Part shown: positions 50,875 through 58,657 of the stretch, in pieces
Numbering within the stretch: the stretch's first letter is position 1
Layout of the letters: each line of letters begins with the position of its first letter
Assembly (NCBI RefSeq): GCF_028532725.1
Contig: NZ_JAQKGU010000002.1
Location: 124,001-188,000 of the forward strand
Direction of reading: 5' to 3'
From: Desulfovibrio sp. Fe33
Lineage (GTDB): Bacteria; Desulfobacterota; Desulfovibrionia; Desulfovibrionales; Desulfovibrionaceae
Length of the DNA: 64,000 nucleotides
Notes under the pieces: generated by a model
Seen by the model: only the letters and a program-made list of their open reading frames with translations
What the model was told of the DNA's origin: nothing
Database searches by the model: none
Program-made: the position numbers and the translations under genes

Positions 50875-51972
50875 ATGTCTCTGAGTATAGGTATCGTCGG
50901 GCTGCCCAATGTGGGCAAGTCCACTCTTTTCAATGCGCTGACCAAGGCCCAGAATGCCGAGAGCGCGAACTACGCGTTTTGCACCATCGAGCCGAACAAG
51001 GCGGTGGTGCCTGTGCCGGATGCCCGGTTGGATGTGTTGGCCGGGTTGGTCAATCCTCAGCGGGTGCAGAACTCCACGGTCGATTTCGTGGACATCGCCG
51101 GTCTGGTGGCGGGCGCGAGCAAGGGCGAGGGGTTGGGCAACAAGTTCCTGGCCAATATCCGCGAGACCCAGGCCATCCTGCATGTGGTCCGCTGCTTCGA
51201 CGATGACGACGTCATCCACGTGTCCAACTCCGTGGACCCGCTGCGCGACATCGAGACCATCGAGACCGAGTTGATTCTCGCCGACGTGCAGGTGTTGGAA
51301 AACCGTCTTGAGCGCATGGAAAAGATGCTCAAGGGCGACAAGGGCCTGGCCCCGAAGATCGAGGCCGCCAAACAGCTCCTCGCCCACCTCGACCAGGGAC
51401 TTCCCGCGTCCACTTTCGAGAGTGACCTGAAGGCGTTGCCGGAACTGCTCGCCGAACTGCGTCTCATCACCGCCAAGAACGTCATCTATTGCGCCAACGT
51501 GGACGAGAACGGCCTGACCGAGGACAACGACTACATTCGGTCCGTGCGCAGCCTGGCCGAAAAACGCGGAGCAGAGTTCGTCAAGATTTCCGCTCGGATG
51601 GAAGAAGAACTCGTGGGCCTCGAAGACGAGGATTATCGAGAGTTCCTCGAATCTTACGGCATCAGCGAGTCCGGCCTGGATCAGATCATCCGTACCGGCT
51701 TCCATACCCTGGGCCTCATCAGCTACTTCACCGCCGGTGTAAAGGAAGTCCGCGCCTGGACCATCCACGACGGCGACAAGGCCCCCCGCGCCGCGGGCGT
51801 TATCCATACCGATTTCGAACGCGGTTTCATCCGTGCCGAAGTCATCGGCTACGACAACTTCGTCAAGCACGGCTCCGAAGCCAAGTGCCGGGCCGAAGGC
51901 GTGCTCCGCGTGGAAGGCAAGGAATACGTCATGAAAGACGGCGACGTGGTCCACTTCCTGTTCAACGTCTAG
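50875..51972 (+). CDS. ychF: Redox-regulated ATPase YchF (OBG-type GTPase family)
   Basis: 365 residues. G1 [18 protein letters not shown] near residue 6, a G3 [20 protein letters not shown], and the TGS-like C-terminus [14 protein letters not shown] and [15 protein letters not shown] are diagnostic. The G4 region reads YCANVDENG rather than NKxD, the change that makes YchF prefer ATP. It binds ribosomes and modulates stress responses. The start at MSLSIGIV has GGGAG 6 nt upstream. Confidence 0.96.
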   Translation: MSLSIGIVGLPNVGKSTLFNALTKAQNAESANYAFCTIEPNKAVVPVPDARLDVLAGLVNPQRVQNSTVDFVDIAGLVAGASKGEGLGNKFLANIRETQAILHVVRCFDDDDVIHVSNSVDPLRDIETIETELILADVQVLENRLERMEKMLKGDKGLAPKIEAAKQLLAHLDQGLPASTFESDLKALPELLAELRLITAKNVIYCANVDENGLTEDNDYIRSVRSLAEKRGAEFVKISARMEEELVGLEDEDYREFLESYGISESGLDQIIRTGFHTLGLISYFTAGVKEVRAWTIHDGDKAPRAAGVIHTDFERGFIRAEVIGYDNFVKHGSEAKCRAEGVLRVEGKEYVMKDGDVVHFLFNV

Positions 51973-52009
51973 CTCTGGCGAGCTGAAAGACGGACGGGAA
52001 AGGAGAGGG

Positions 52010-52120
52010 CGGAAGCCGCCTGCGGCGGCGATGCCGGATGATGTCGCCTCCGGCGGCCAAAGGGGCGGGCCCCCTTTGGAATCCCTGTACCGCCTTCGGC
52101 GAAGGGCCTATTTTGTTTCG
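52010..52120 (-). repeat. Diverged dispersed intergenic repeat, copy F
   Basis: Same order of elements as the repeat family on the minus strand, but diverged: GAAGCCGCCTGCGGCGGCGA, GATGTCGCCTCCGGCGG, an 8-bp stem CCAAAGGG...CCCTTTGG in place of CAAGGG/CCCTTG, GGAATCCCTGTACCG and CCTTCGGCG. Base pairing is retained although the stem sequence changed. Confidence 0.65.
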
Positions 52121-52189
52121 AAGTCCTCTCTTGTCGCCTTCCCCGCGAAGCGGCCACAAAAAGTTTAGGAAGGGAGAGGAGATGGGGGT

Positions 52190-52249
52190 CCGGGGGAAGA
52201 GGAGAGGGAAAGCCCTTTTTCAAAGGGTTTCCCTCTCCTCTTCCCCCGG
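52190..52249. repeat. 60-nt near-perfect inverted repeat (long hairpin)
   Basis: Two arms of 28-29 nt, one beginning CCGGGGGAAGAGGAGAGG, the other its complement with one missing base, enclose a 3-nt loop. It is followed directly by CCGCCGGAGGC, the same string found in the dispersed repeat core. It lies between convergent ychF and fba and is much longer than a terminator stem. Confidence 0.85.
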
Positions 52250-52270
52250 CCGCCGGAGGCAAAAAGAAAC

Positions 52271-52308
52271 AAAAAAATCCCGCCCGGATCAATCCGGGCG
52301 GGATTTTT
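52271..52308 (-). terminator. Terminator of fba
   Basis: A perfect inverted repeat AAAAATCCCGCCCGGAT with its complement and a 2-nt centre, with T/A tracts on both sides. Confidence 0.9.
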
Positions 52309-52327
52309 ATTTGCAAATAGCTTCGGC

Positions 52328-53593
52328 TTAGTCGTCGAAGTTGCCGTGGGGGCCTTTGTCCGTGTCGATTTCGGTGGCGCGGGCCTTGATCTTTTCTTCG
52401 GTCCACTCGGTGGGGTCTTCGAACTGTTCGGCTTTGGGGCCGAGGTCGTAGGAGCCGGCTTCGAGGATGAGGTCGCAGGCGATGGGTGCTGTGTCCTTGG
52501 CGTTGAACACATTGACGAGGAGGTCGTAGGTGAAATCCTCGACGGCTCCGGCCATGCGGTCGCGCACGGATTCGCTTTGTCCGAGCCAGCGGCGTTCGAA
52601 GACGATGTTGAGTTTCTTGTAGTTGCCGCCGGTGATGCCGTTGGCGTCGGCGTAGGCGACCATCTCGTCCCAGAGGGCGTCTTCGATGCCCTGGCCGGGG
52701 ATTTTGGCGAAGTGGTCGCCGTCCATGATGGCGTTGCCGAACTCGTTGACCTTGACGCCCCAGGCGATCATTTGGAGAGCTGTCGCGACGTTGGCCTTGG
52801 TGGTGGCGGTTTTTGCGGCGATTTCGCGCAGGCGCGCGGAGTCGTTGCCGGAGGTGCCGTGCTGTGCGCCGGAGGTGCCGTAGGCCTTGAGGGCCTTATG
52901 GATTTCGGCGGTCAGTTCGACCTGGATGCCTTCGCCGGAGGCCTCGATGCCGTGGGTGGTGCCGTTGTTCAGGGCGATCCAGTCGGGGCACAGGCCGTGG
53001 GCGTTGAGTCCCTGGATGAGATACTTGGCCTCAACCGGGCTGGACAGGCCGAATTCACCCTTGATCTCGCCGATTTCGGTCTCATAACCGGCCCATGTCG
53101 GGATGGACGGGGACACGGCGAGGTTGCCGAGCAGGTTGAGATCGTCGGTCATGTGCGAGGCGTCTATGGCGATGGAGGTTACGCCGGAGTCGAACACGGA
53201 CGGGATTTCGGCCTTGGCCACGGCCACGTCTTCCCACTTTTTCATGAAGTAGTGGTCGGCGTGAACGGCGACGGGGATGGTGATGCCGAGCTTGTTGCAC
53301 AGGTAGTCCACGCGCCGGGCCACGTTCCACAGAGTGGTCGGGCAGTAGGTGGATTCGCTGCGGGCGATCTCGATGATGATTGCGGCGTTGGCCTTTTGCG
53401 CGGCTCGGAGCGCGCCTTCAATGACGAAGATGTTCCGGCCGTTGGCGGCGATGGTCATGCATTGGCCCTTGGCCAGCATGGCACGGTCGACGACCTTGCC
53501 GCTGACGATGAGCGCCTGCGAGTTGGGGAAATTTTTGACGACGTTCGGCGGACGGCCGACGGCGAGTGCTTTCTTGAATGTGTCCTGGGCCAT
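52328..53593 (-). CDS. fba: Class II fructose-bisphosphate aldolase
   Basis: 421 residues, longer than the about 310-360 of many class II enzymes and typical of a distinct subgroup. It has IAANGRNIFVIEGALRAAQ, the zinc-site VAVHADHYF near residue 108, SIAIDASHM, EIGEIKGEFG, ALNNGTTHG with the second zinc His, and GTSGNDSARLREIA near 250. It cleaves fructose-1,6-bisphosphate to DHAP and GAP and also runs in gluconeogenesis. GGAGGAAGGGC precedes the ATG. It is a single gene with its own terminator. Confidence 0.93.
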   Translation of the reverse strand: MAQDTFKKALAVGRPPNVVKNFPNSQALIVSGKVVDRAMLAKGQCMTIAANGRNIFVIEGALRAAQKANAAIIIEIARSESTYCPTTLWNVARRVDYLCNKLGITIPVAVHADHYFMKKWEDVAVAKAEIPSVFDSGVTSIAIDASHMTDDLNLLGNLAVSPSIPTWAGYETEIGEIKGEFGLSSPVEAKYLIQGLNAHGLCPDWIALNNGTTHGIEASGEGIQVELTAEIHKALKAYGTSGAQHGTSGNDSARLREIAAKTATTKANVATALQMIAWGVKVNEFGNAIMDGDHFAKIPGQGIEDALWDEMVAYADANGITGGNYKKLNIVFERRWLGQSESVRDRMAGAVEDFTYDLLVNVFNAKDTAPIACDLILEAGSYDLGPKAEQFEDPTEWTEEKIKARATEIDTDKGPHGNFDD

Positions 53594-53745
53594 GCCCTTC
53601 CTCCTTGGAGCGTTTGATTGCTGGCGACAGTAAAAACCAATCGATGGGCAAAGTCAAAATGAAAGGGGCGATGGGGGCAGGGATCGGCCCCGCTGCCCGG
53701 GTGTGCGCTGACGCCCGGAACAGCGGCTTCGGCGGCGTCCGCCGC

Positions 53746-54054
53746 CTACATGGTCGTTTCCCGCTCTCGGGCGGTGCGGGCCTTGACGTTGCGTTCCGCC
53801 CGCCTGATGCCGTCGAGCGGCATGAGGGTGTATCCCATCTCGCGGGCCATGAATTCCAGGATCGAAATGTTGCGCGTGGCCTTGACGATCGCGAACATGG
53901 TTTCGGCTCCGAGCTTGGCGTGGGCGTCAAAGGGATTGAGTTCCCGAAGCAATGTGGAATACGGCTTCTTGATCGCCCTGGAGACATCTTTTGCCGGGAT
54001 GCGTCCGTCCAGGACCAGGTCCTGCATTTTCTTGGTCAGATTCTTCTCGAACAT
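53746..54054 (-). CDS. CII-like (phage CP76-type) regulatory protein, first paralog
   Basis: 102 residues. MFEKNLTKKMQDLVLDGRIPAKDVSRAIKK is a helix-turn-helix start, followed by PYSTLLRELNPFDAHAKLGAETMFAIVKAT, the signature of stand-alone CII-like regulators found in Desulfovibrio and phages. The C-terminus is basic. It is clearly paralogous to the protein at 57103 (shared LxRExNPFDAxAKLGAET block). GGGGGG lies about 5 nt before the ATG. No phage genes surround it, so it is probably a domesticated or host regulator. Confidence 0.72.
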   Translation of the reverse strand: MFEKNLTKKMQDLVLDGRIPAKDVSRAIKKPYSTLLRELNPFDAHAKLGAETMFAIVKATRNISILEFMAREMGYTLMPLDGIRRAERNVKARTARERETTM

Positions 54055-54199
54055 GCTTACCCCCCACATGTTGGATTTTCTGCCTAGTAAATGAAGTTAG
54101 CCCCTTTTTTCCGTTTTCGTCAACGATATTTGAAATGGCCGCACCGAGACCCGGGGAAACGCGGCGTGCGGTCCGCTGATGCGCAGCCTGGAGCGCGGG

Positions 54200-54727
54200 T
54201 CAGGGTCGGTTCGACGCGTCGTTCGTGATGGCTGTGGCCAGGAAGCGGGCGAACAGGGTGCGGAGTTCGTCGACGGAGTTTTCCAGCCGGTGCCCGTCGG
54301 GGAGAACGTGCAGGGTCGCCTTGTGGGTTCGGGCGAAGCGGATGGCGTTGTCCACTGGGACCACATCGTCGTCCCAACCGTGGACCACGGTGACGAGGTC
54401 GGGCAGGTTGGAGAAGACGTGCATGGCATAGCCGGGCAGATAGAAGGCGGGAGCGAGGAGAAAAATGGCCGGTACGCGGGCGGCCATGGAAGCGGCCGCG
54501 GCCACATAGCCGCCCATGCTCGAACCGGCCAGGATGGCGGGCCGGTCGTCTTCGGCCAGAATGGAGACGAGACGGTCCACCCGGCTGTCCGGGTCGTCCT
54601 GGTCGCTGAAGTCCGGCCCTTCCATGGTCAGCCCCATGCCCCGGGCCGTTTCGGCGAGGGCCATGCTTTTGGCCCCCCAAGGGCTGCTCAGGGAGCCGTG
54701 GCACCACAACAGGCGCATGTCATGCAT
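54200..54727 (-). CDS. Alpha/beta hydrolase, YqiA-like
   Basis: 175 residues. MRLLWCHGSLSSPWGAKS is the oxyanion strand, AGSSMGGYVA near residue 80 holds the Ser nucleophile, GWDDDVVPVDNAI near 130 the Asp, and DGHRLENS near 152 the His. It is a small esterase or thioesterase without a signal peptide. Its ATG at 54727 follows GGAGGA at 6 nt and overlaps the last 8 nt of the upstream histidine kinase, so its translation is coupled to the kinase. The substrate is unknown. Confidence 0.78.
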   Translation of the reverse strand: MHDMRLLWCHGSLSSPWGAKSMALAETARGMGLTMEGPDFSDQDDPDSRVDRLVSILAEDDRPAILAGSSMGGYVAAAASMAARVPAIFLLAPAFYLPGYAMHVFSNLPDLVTVVHGWDDDVVPVDNAIRFARTHKATLHVLPDGHRLENSVDELRTLFARFLATAITNDASNRP

Positions 54728-56738
54728 GGTCTTCCTCCTCGGTTCGGGCGGCACGCCCGTCCGCCAGTTTACGAATGATGTCGAAAAGGGCGCTCTTTTT
54801 GACCGGCTTGGGGAGATGGTAGTCGGCCCCTGCTTCGATGCATTTCCGGGCGTCCTCATCCATGGCGAATGCGGTCATGGCCACCACAGGCGTGTGGGCG
54901 AGGCCCTGCTCATGCTCCCATTCGCGTATGCGCCGGGTGGCCTCGAAACCGTCCATGATCGGCATTTGAATGTCCATGAGGACCAGGTCGAAGCCTCCCT
55001 TCTTGAAAAGATCAAAGCCGGACTTGCCGTCTTCCACCACGGTCAGGCCGCAGGGCGTGGTCGCGAGATAGGTCTGGGTCACGAAGGCGTTGTATCTGGA
55101 GTCCTCGAACATGAGGATGTTCAAGGGCGGCAGGGGGGCATCCTCGGCGCTCGGCTGCGGTTCGGGCGTCGCGGCTTCCGGCCTGGGGGCGGTGCCGAAC
55201 CGCGCCGTGAAATGGAAGGTGCTTCCTCTGCCCGGCGTGCTTTCAGCCCAGATGCGGCCGTCCATCATGTGGACCAGCTCCTTGCTGATGGCCAGTCCCA
55301 GCCCCGTGCCGCCGAACTGGCGCGTGGTCGAGCTGTCCGCCTGGGTGAAGGCGTCGAAGATGGCTCCGAGCTTGTCGCCGGACACGCCGACGCCGGTGTC
55401 GGTTATGGAGAAATGAAGCAGGGCGGTCTTTCCGTCGTTGGACACCTGCTCCACGCTCAGGGCAACCGAGCCGGAATCCGTGAATTTGATCGCGTTGCCC
55501 AGCAGGTTGAAGAGGACCTGGCGCAGCCGGGTGGGGTCGCCTTCCAGCCGCTTGGGCACGTTGGTGGATGGGGTGCAGGTCAGGTTCAACCCTTTCTGGA
55601 CGGCCTTGTTCCGGATGATTCCGCAGGAACGGTCCAGGATATCGTCCAGGGAGAACCAGACCTGTTCCAGCGTCAGGTGGCCAGCTTCTATTTTGGACAG
55701 GTCCAGGATGTCGTCCAGTATCTCAAGGAGGTTTTCGCCCGCCGTGCGGAAGATGTCCACATAACGCGCCTGGTCCGACGAAAGCTCCGTTTCCCAGAGG
55801 ATGTCGGCCATGCCGAGGATGGCGTTCATGGGCGTCCTGATTTCGTGGCTCATGGATGCCAGGAAACTGCTTTTCGCCGCGTTGGCCATGTCGGCGGCCT
55901 TCTTGGCCCGACGCACCTGGTCGAGGGCGCTGTTCAGGGAGTCGTTCTTGTTCTTGAGCTCCTCGGTGCGTTCCTTGACCCGGCTCTCCAGAATGTTCTG
56001 GTGGTTCTGGAGCTTGGCGTTGGCTTCCTGGAGGTCGCGGATCAGATGGCGCACGGACTGGCGCATGTCGTCGATGGCCCGGGCGAGGCTGCCCAGTTCG
56101 TTGGAGGCCGAGGTGTCGATGGGGGCGTCGAGGTTGCCGTCGGCGATGATAGTGGCCGACTCTTCGAGGTCCATGAGCGGGGACAGGAAATGCTTGCGCG
56201 TGTAGCGGACCGCGGCCAGGGTCAGGGTCAGGATCAGGAGGAGGGCCAGGACGAAGGTCAGTCCCCCGTACATGACCATTTCCTGCACGTACCCTTCGGT
56301 GGAGACGGCCAAGTTGAAGGAGCCTATCCAGTCCCCGTATTTGCGGATTTCCACGGATTTGGTGATGAACCGCCGATCGCCGGCGAAATAGTCGAAGTCG
56401 TGGCCCGTGAAGCGCGGGCGGCTTTTCGCGGCCATGACCTCCCGTCCGGTGACGACCTGGGCGAAGGCCACGGTGTCGTTTTCGAGCACGGCGTTGATGA
56501 AGTCGCGGGCGGAGGCGTAGTCGACTTGCCAGACCGCGGTGGCCAGGCTGGTTCGGGCCATATGCGCTATGCCGTCCGCCCGCTCGGACAGGCGGACGTG
56601 CAGCCGGTAGGCGTTGAACAGGATCAGGGCGCAGGAAAACGCAAGAACAATAAAGGATATGAAGGCGATCTGGGCCAGTTTGGCCCGTCGGCTGAGGGAG
56701 TCGGCCCTGGAAAGCCGTGCTCTGGAGTGTTTGACCAT
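54720..56738 (-). CDS. Membrane hybrid histidine kinase (HAMP-HisKA-HATPase-REC)
   Basis: 672 residues. TM1 (about 20-42), a periplasmic sensor (about 45-150), TM2 (about 155-175), HAMP (about 180-235), and a coiled coil lead to HisKA with the phospho-His in ASMSHEIRTPMNAILG near residue 300. HATPase N and G boxes follow (LFNLLGNAIKFTDSG, DTGVGV, GGTGLGLAISKEL), then a receiver (about 540-655) with Asp in DLVLMDIQMPIMDG near 592 and Lys in HLPKPVKK. The periplasmic region carries no domain I can name. The output partner is not encoded here. It overlaps the hydrolase gene downstream. Confidence 0.93.
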   Translation of the reverse strand: MVKHSRARLSRADSLSRRAKLAQIAFISFIVLAFSCALILFNAYRLHVRLSERADGIAHMARTSLATAVWQVDYASARDFINAVLENDTVAFAQVVTGREVMAAKSRPRFTGHDFDYFAGDRRFITKSVEIRKYGDWIGSFNLAVSTEGYVQEMVMYGGLTFVLALLLILTLTLAAVRYTRKHFLSPLMDLEESATIIADGNLDAPIDTSASNELGSLARAIDDMRQSVRHLIRDLQEANAKLQNHQNILESRVKERTEELKNKNDSLNSALDQVRRAKKAADMANAAKSSFLASMSHEIRTPMNAILGMADILWETELSSDQARYVDIFRTAGENLLEILDDILDLSKIEAGHLTLEQVWFSLDDILDRSCGIIRNKAVQKGLNLTCTPSTNVPKRLEGDPTRLRQVLFNLLGNAIKFTDSGSVALSVEQVSNDGKTALLHFSITDTGVGVSGDKLGAIFDAFTQADSSTTRQFGGTGLGLAISKELVHMMDGRIWAESTPGRGSTFHFTARFGTAPRPEAATPEPQPSAEDAPLPPLNILMFEDSRYNAFVTQTYLATTPCGLTVVEDGKSGFDLFKKGGFDLVLMDIQMPIMDGFEATRRIREWEHEQGLAHTPVVAMTAFAMDEDARKCIEAGADYHLPKPVKKSALFDIIRKLADGRAARTEEEDHA

Positions 56739-56884
56739 GTGTTCCGCTTGTCCCTCTGGTTGGAGAATACCTCTGTATTTCTAAGCCGAACGCATTGATC
56801 TTGGCAAGGAGTCAAACGGTTTTTACTGACTGTCGCGGGCGTTGTCTCCTCTGCAGAACAAAGGGAACCACTCCTTTGCTTCCC

Positions 56885-57050
56885 TGAAGAGATAAAGCAG
56901 GTGTTGAAAGCCGCTTTGCGGCAACAGACGGGTGATTTCTCTTCCGGCGGGCAAGGGCCCGCCCCCTTGCATCCCCTGTAAGCGCCTTCGACGCGGGCTT
57001 ATTTCGCTCCATGGCGTTCTGGCGGGAAAGCGGGAGATAAATGTATGGGG
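56885..57050 (-). repeat. Dispersed structured intergenic repeat, copy E
   Basis: Inverted copy, more diverged than A-D: the 5'-side CGCCTTCGGCGC is CGCCTTCGACGC and the GGCGGGCAAGGGC block is kept. It starts near GGTGTTGAAAGCCGC and ends just left of the CII-like gene terminator. Confidence 0.78.
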
Positions 57051-57052
57051 TC

Positions 57053-57080
57053 AAAAAAAAGCCGGGCGCGAAGCCCGGCT
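57053..57080 (-). terminator. Terminator of the second CII-like gene
   Basis: AGCCGGGC/GCCCGGCT stem with a 5-nt loop and, leftward, eight T residues. Confidence 0.9.
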
Positions 57081-57102
57081 GAAAATTGGTCCTGGAAAAT
57101 GT

Positions 57103-57351
57103 CTAGGCTGTGCCCGTTTCGAGGCTGAAGCCCATTTCCGCCGCCATGAACTGGAGCGGACGGATGTCCTGGGTCACTTTCATGATTTCGAGCAGGGTTT
57201 CGGCTCCGAGCTTGGCGCTGGCGTCGAATGGGTTGATCTCGCGCATAAGGGTGGAATACGGCTTGTTGATCTTCTGAGCGACGATCTTGGCCTGGATGCC
57301 GCTGTCGAGGATGCAGTCCTGAACAACCTTGGTAACGTTTTTCTCAAACAT
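57103..57351 (-). CDS. CII-like (phage CP76-type) regulatory protein, second paralog
   Basis: 82 residues: MFEKNVTKVVQDCILDSGI, then KINKPYSTLMREINPFDASAKLGAETLLEI, then PLQFMAAEMGFSLET. It is about half identical to the protein at 53746 by eye. CII-like proteins act as small DNA-binding activators or repressors. The second ATG of a tandem pair is used because GGGAGGG then sits at better spacing. A dense array of TGTCGC sites lies 150-215 bp upstream, which marks this gene as a likely hub. It ends at a strong terminator. Confidence 0.72.
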   Translation of the reverse strand: MFEKNVTKVVQDCILDSGIQAKIVAQKINKPYSTLMREINPFDASAKLGAETLLEIMKVTQDIRPLQFMAAEMGFSLETGTA

Positions 57352-57499
57352 CATGCCCTCCCGCATAGTTTGATATGGTTGAAGAAGAAGTGCTGAATCA
57401 ATATAAGCAACCAGCGTGCCAGTCTTTGTTTATTCGTATTATAATCTGTATTATCCAGTATTTATAGAAAGTCTATAAGCCTAATACTTTATTTTATAA

Positions 57500-57566
57500 T
57501 GTCGCATAGGTGTCGCAAGTGTCGCGCAACGCGACATTACGCGACATTAATGTCGCATATGCGACG
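57500..57566. promoter_or_regulatory. Phased cluster of TGTCGC/GCGACA sites
   Basis: TGTCGC occurs at 57500, 57511, 57520 and 57551. GCGACA occurs at 57531 and 57541, and GCGACG at 57561. Spacings are 9-11 bp, so all seven lie on one DNA face. They form perfect palindromes, including GCGACATTAATGTCGC (57541-57556) and GTCGCATATGCGAC (57552-57565). Confidence 0.75.
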
Positions 57567-57581
57567 CAGTGAATGGGGCGC

Positions 57582-57610
57582 AAAAAAAGGGAGCCGCTGG
57601 TGCGGCTCCC
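57582..57610 (-). terminator. Terminator of the TetR/small-ORF transcript
   Basis: GGGAGCCGC/GCGGCTCCC, TGGT loop and, leftward, seven T residues. It separates the TetR unit from the TGTCGC cluster. Confidence 0.9.
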
Positions 57611-57715
57611 TGATACCCGGCTATTGCCGGGGTGTCCGAAACGTATCTGTCAGGCTGTCAGGTGTGGGTTGCGGTCCATTTCTGTGCGCCTTAGGAGGTG
57701 TTGATTCGTTCGGGA

Positions 57716-57838
57716 CTAAGGGTGCTGTTTGGTCGCCCAGTCTTCAGACCAGGACTTGAAGGAGTCGATGTACCGCAGCCATGCGCGGCTGCCCAATACA
57801 ATCTCGAAAATTCTTGCGGCGGTAAGATTCTTGAACAT
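57716..57838 (-). CDS. 40-residue ORF coupled to the TetR gene
   Basis: The product begins MFKNLTAARIFEIVLGSRAW and ends in SWSEDWATKQHP. It has an amphipathic helix with several Trp and aromatic residues and no signal peptide. The ATG lies 5 nt after the TetR stop, and the GCGAGG that ends the TetR frame forms its Shine-Dalgarno sequence. A terminator follows on the same strand. I know no homologous family; it may be a membrane-associated or regulatory peptide. Chance occurrence is possible because of its size. Confidence 0.5.
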   Translation of the reverse strand: MFKNLTAARIFEIVLGSRAWLRYIDSFKSWSEDWATKQHP

Positions 57839-57843
57839 GGCGT

Positions 57844-58491
57844 TTACCTCGCTCTCGATTCCGCTCTCGACGGGTTCCCCTGTTCCAGCGGCATACCGTT
57901 TTCAACGGCGGCCTCGCAGGCAGGGATGGTTATGCTGCGCTCCACATGGTTGATCGTCTCGGCAAAGAGATTGGTGGACTCGTACGGCGAAAGGAGGCTG
58001 GTGCGGACCGAGCCGACGATGTTACCGTAGATGATAAGCGCGGTCTGTTCCAAGGGAAGGGAACGGATCGTGCCGTCCTTGATGCCGAGGGCGACGCAGC
58101 GTTTGAGCTCGTCAATGAAGATGCTGAACTTCTCGGCCACCTTGGCGCCGTCGACACCGGGCTCCATGTGGCTGAAGGGGGAACAGCGCAGCAGGACGGG
58201 AAAGCCGGTCCGGTGCTCTTCGGTAAAATCGAAATATGCGGACATGTAGGCCCGAATGGCCTCGATGCCGGTCTCTGCCTTGGCGGTGGCCTCGTGCAGG
58301 CGGAAAATCAGTCGGTCGGCCATGTCGAATCCGGCGGCCAGGAAGAGCTCCTGCTTGCTGCCGAAGTAGTGGGAAACCAGACCGAAGGAAACATCGGCGC
58401 GACCGGCCACGTCCTTGACGGTGGCGGCGTGGAACCCCAGTTGCCCGAAGGCTTCCTGGGCTGCGCAGAGTATGGCTTCCTTCTTGGTCAT
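57844..58491 (-). CDS. TetR-family transcriptional regulator
   Basis: 215 residues. The N-terminal helix-turn-helix reads ILCAAQEAFGQLGFHAATVKDVAGRADVSFGLVSHYFGSK split around residues 6-50, followed by an all-helical ligand domain with an aromatic patch (YMSAYFDFTEEHRTGF). It starts at MTKKEAIL with AAGGAA 9 nt upstream; a longer frame would begin inside the operator. Two palindromic operators flank the start region. The ligand is unknown. The adjacent genes, a 40-residue ORF and divergent glnS, do not reveal its regulon. Confidence 0.9.
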   Translation of the reverse strand: MTKKEAILCAAQEAFGQLGFHAATVKDVAGRADVSFGLVSHYFGSKQELFLAAGFDMADRLIFRLHEATAKAETGIEAIRAYMSAYFDFTEEHRTGFPVLLRCSPFSHMEPGVDGAKVAEKFSIFIDELKRCVALGIKDGTIRSLPLEQTALIIYGNIVGSVRTSLLSPYESTNLFAETINHVERSITIPACEAAVENGMPLEQGNPSRAESRAR

Positions 58492-58512
58492 GTCGTTTGT
58501 TTCCTTGTATCG

Positions 58513-58565
58513 ATTGATTGTGCAATCAGTCGTTGAGACAGCTATAGATTGATTGAACAATCAAT
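58513..58565. promoter_or_regulatory. Twin TetR operators
   Basis: ATTGATTG-AA-CAATCAAT (58548-58565) is a perfect palindrome. ATTGATTG-TG-CAATCAGT (58513-58530) differs from it in one arm position. Their centres are 35 bp apart, just upstream of the TetR start, indicating autorepression. Confidence 0.75.
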
Positions 58566-58610
58566 GTCAAGAATTATCGGGCTGTTTTTTTAACAAAAGG
58601 TGGAGAAAAG

Positions 58611-58637
58611 AAAAAAGGCCGCGTAGTGCGGCCTTTT
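58611..58637. terminator. Terminator of glnS
   Basis: AAAAGGCCGC/GCGGCCTTTT with a 5-nt loop; A and T tracts let it work both ways. Confidence 0.85.
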
Positions 58638-58657
58638 CATTGTATATTTTTTGTCGT

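Noticed and set aside
48574-51954. 1126-codon open frame opposite the GH65 fusion and ychF
   Set aside because: It spans two well-supported genes and an intergenic region on the other strand, which is typical for this GC content.
53746-57351. Prophage region
   Set aside because: Apart from the two CII-like proteins there is no integrase, structural, lysis or replication gene, and the neighbours are ordinary chromosomal genes.
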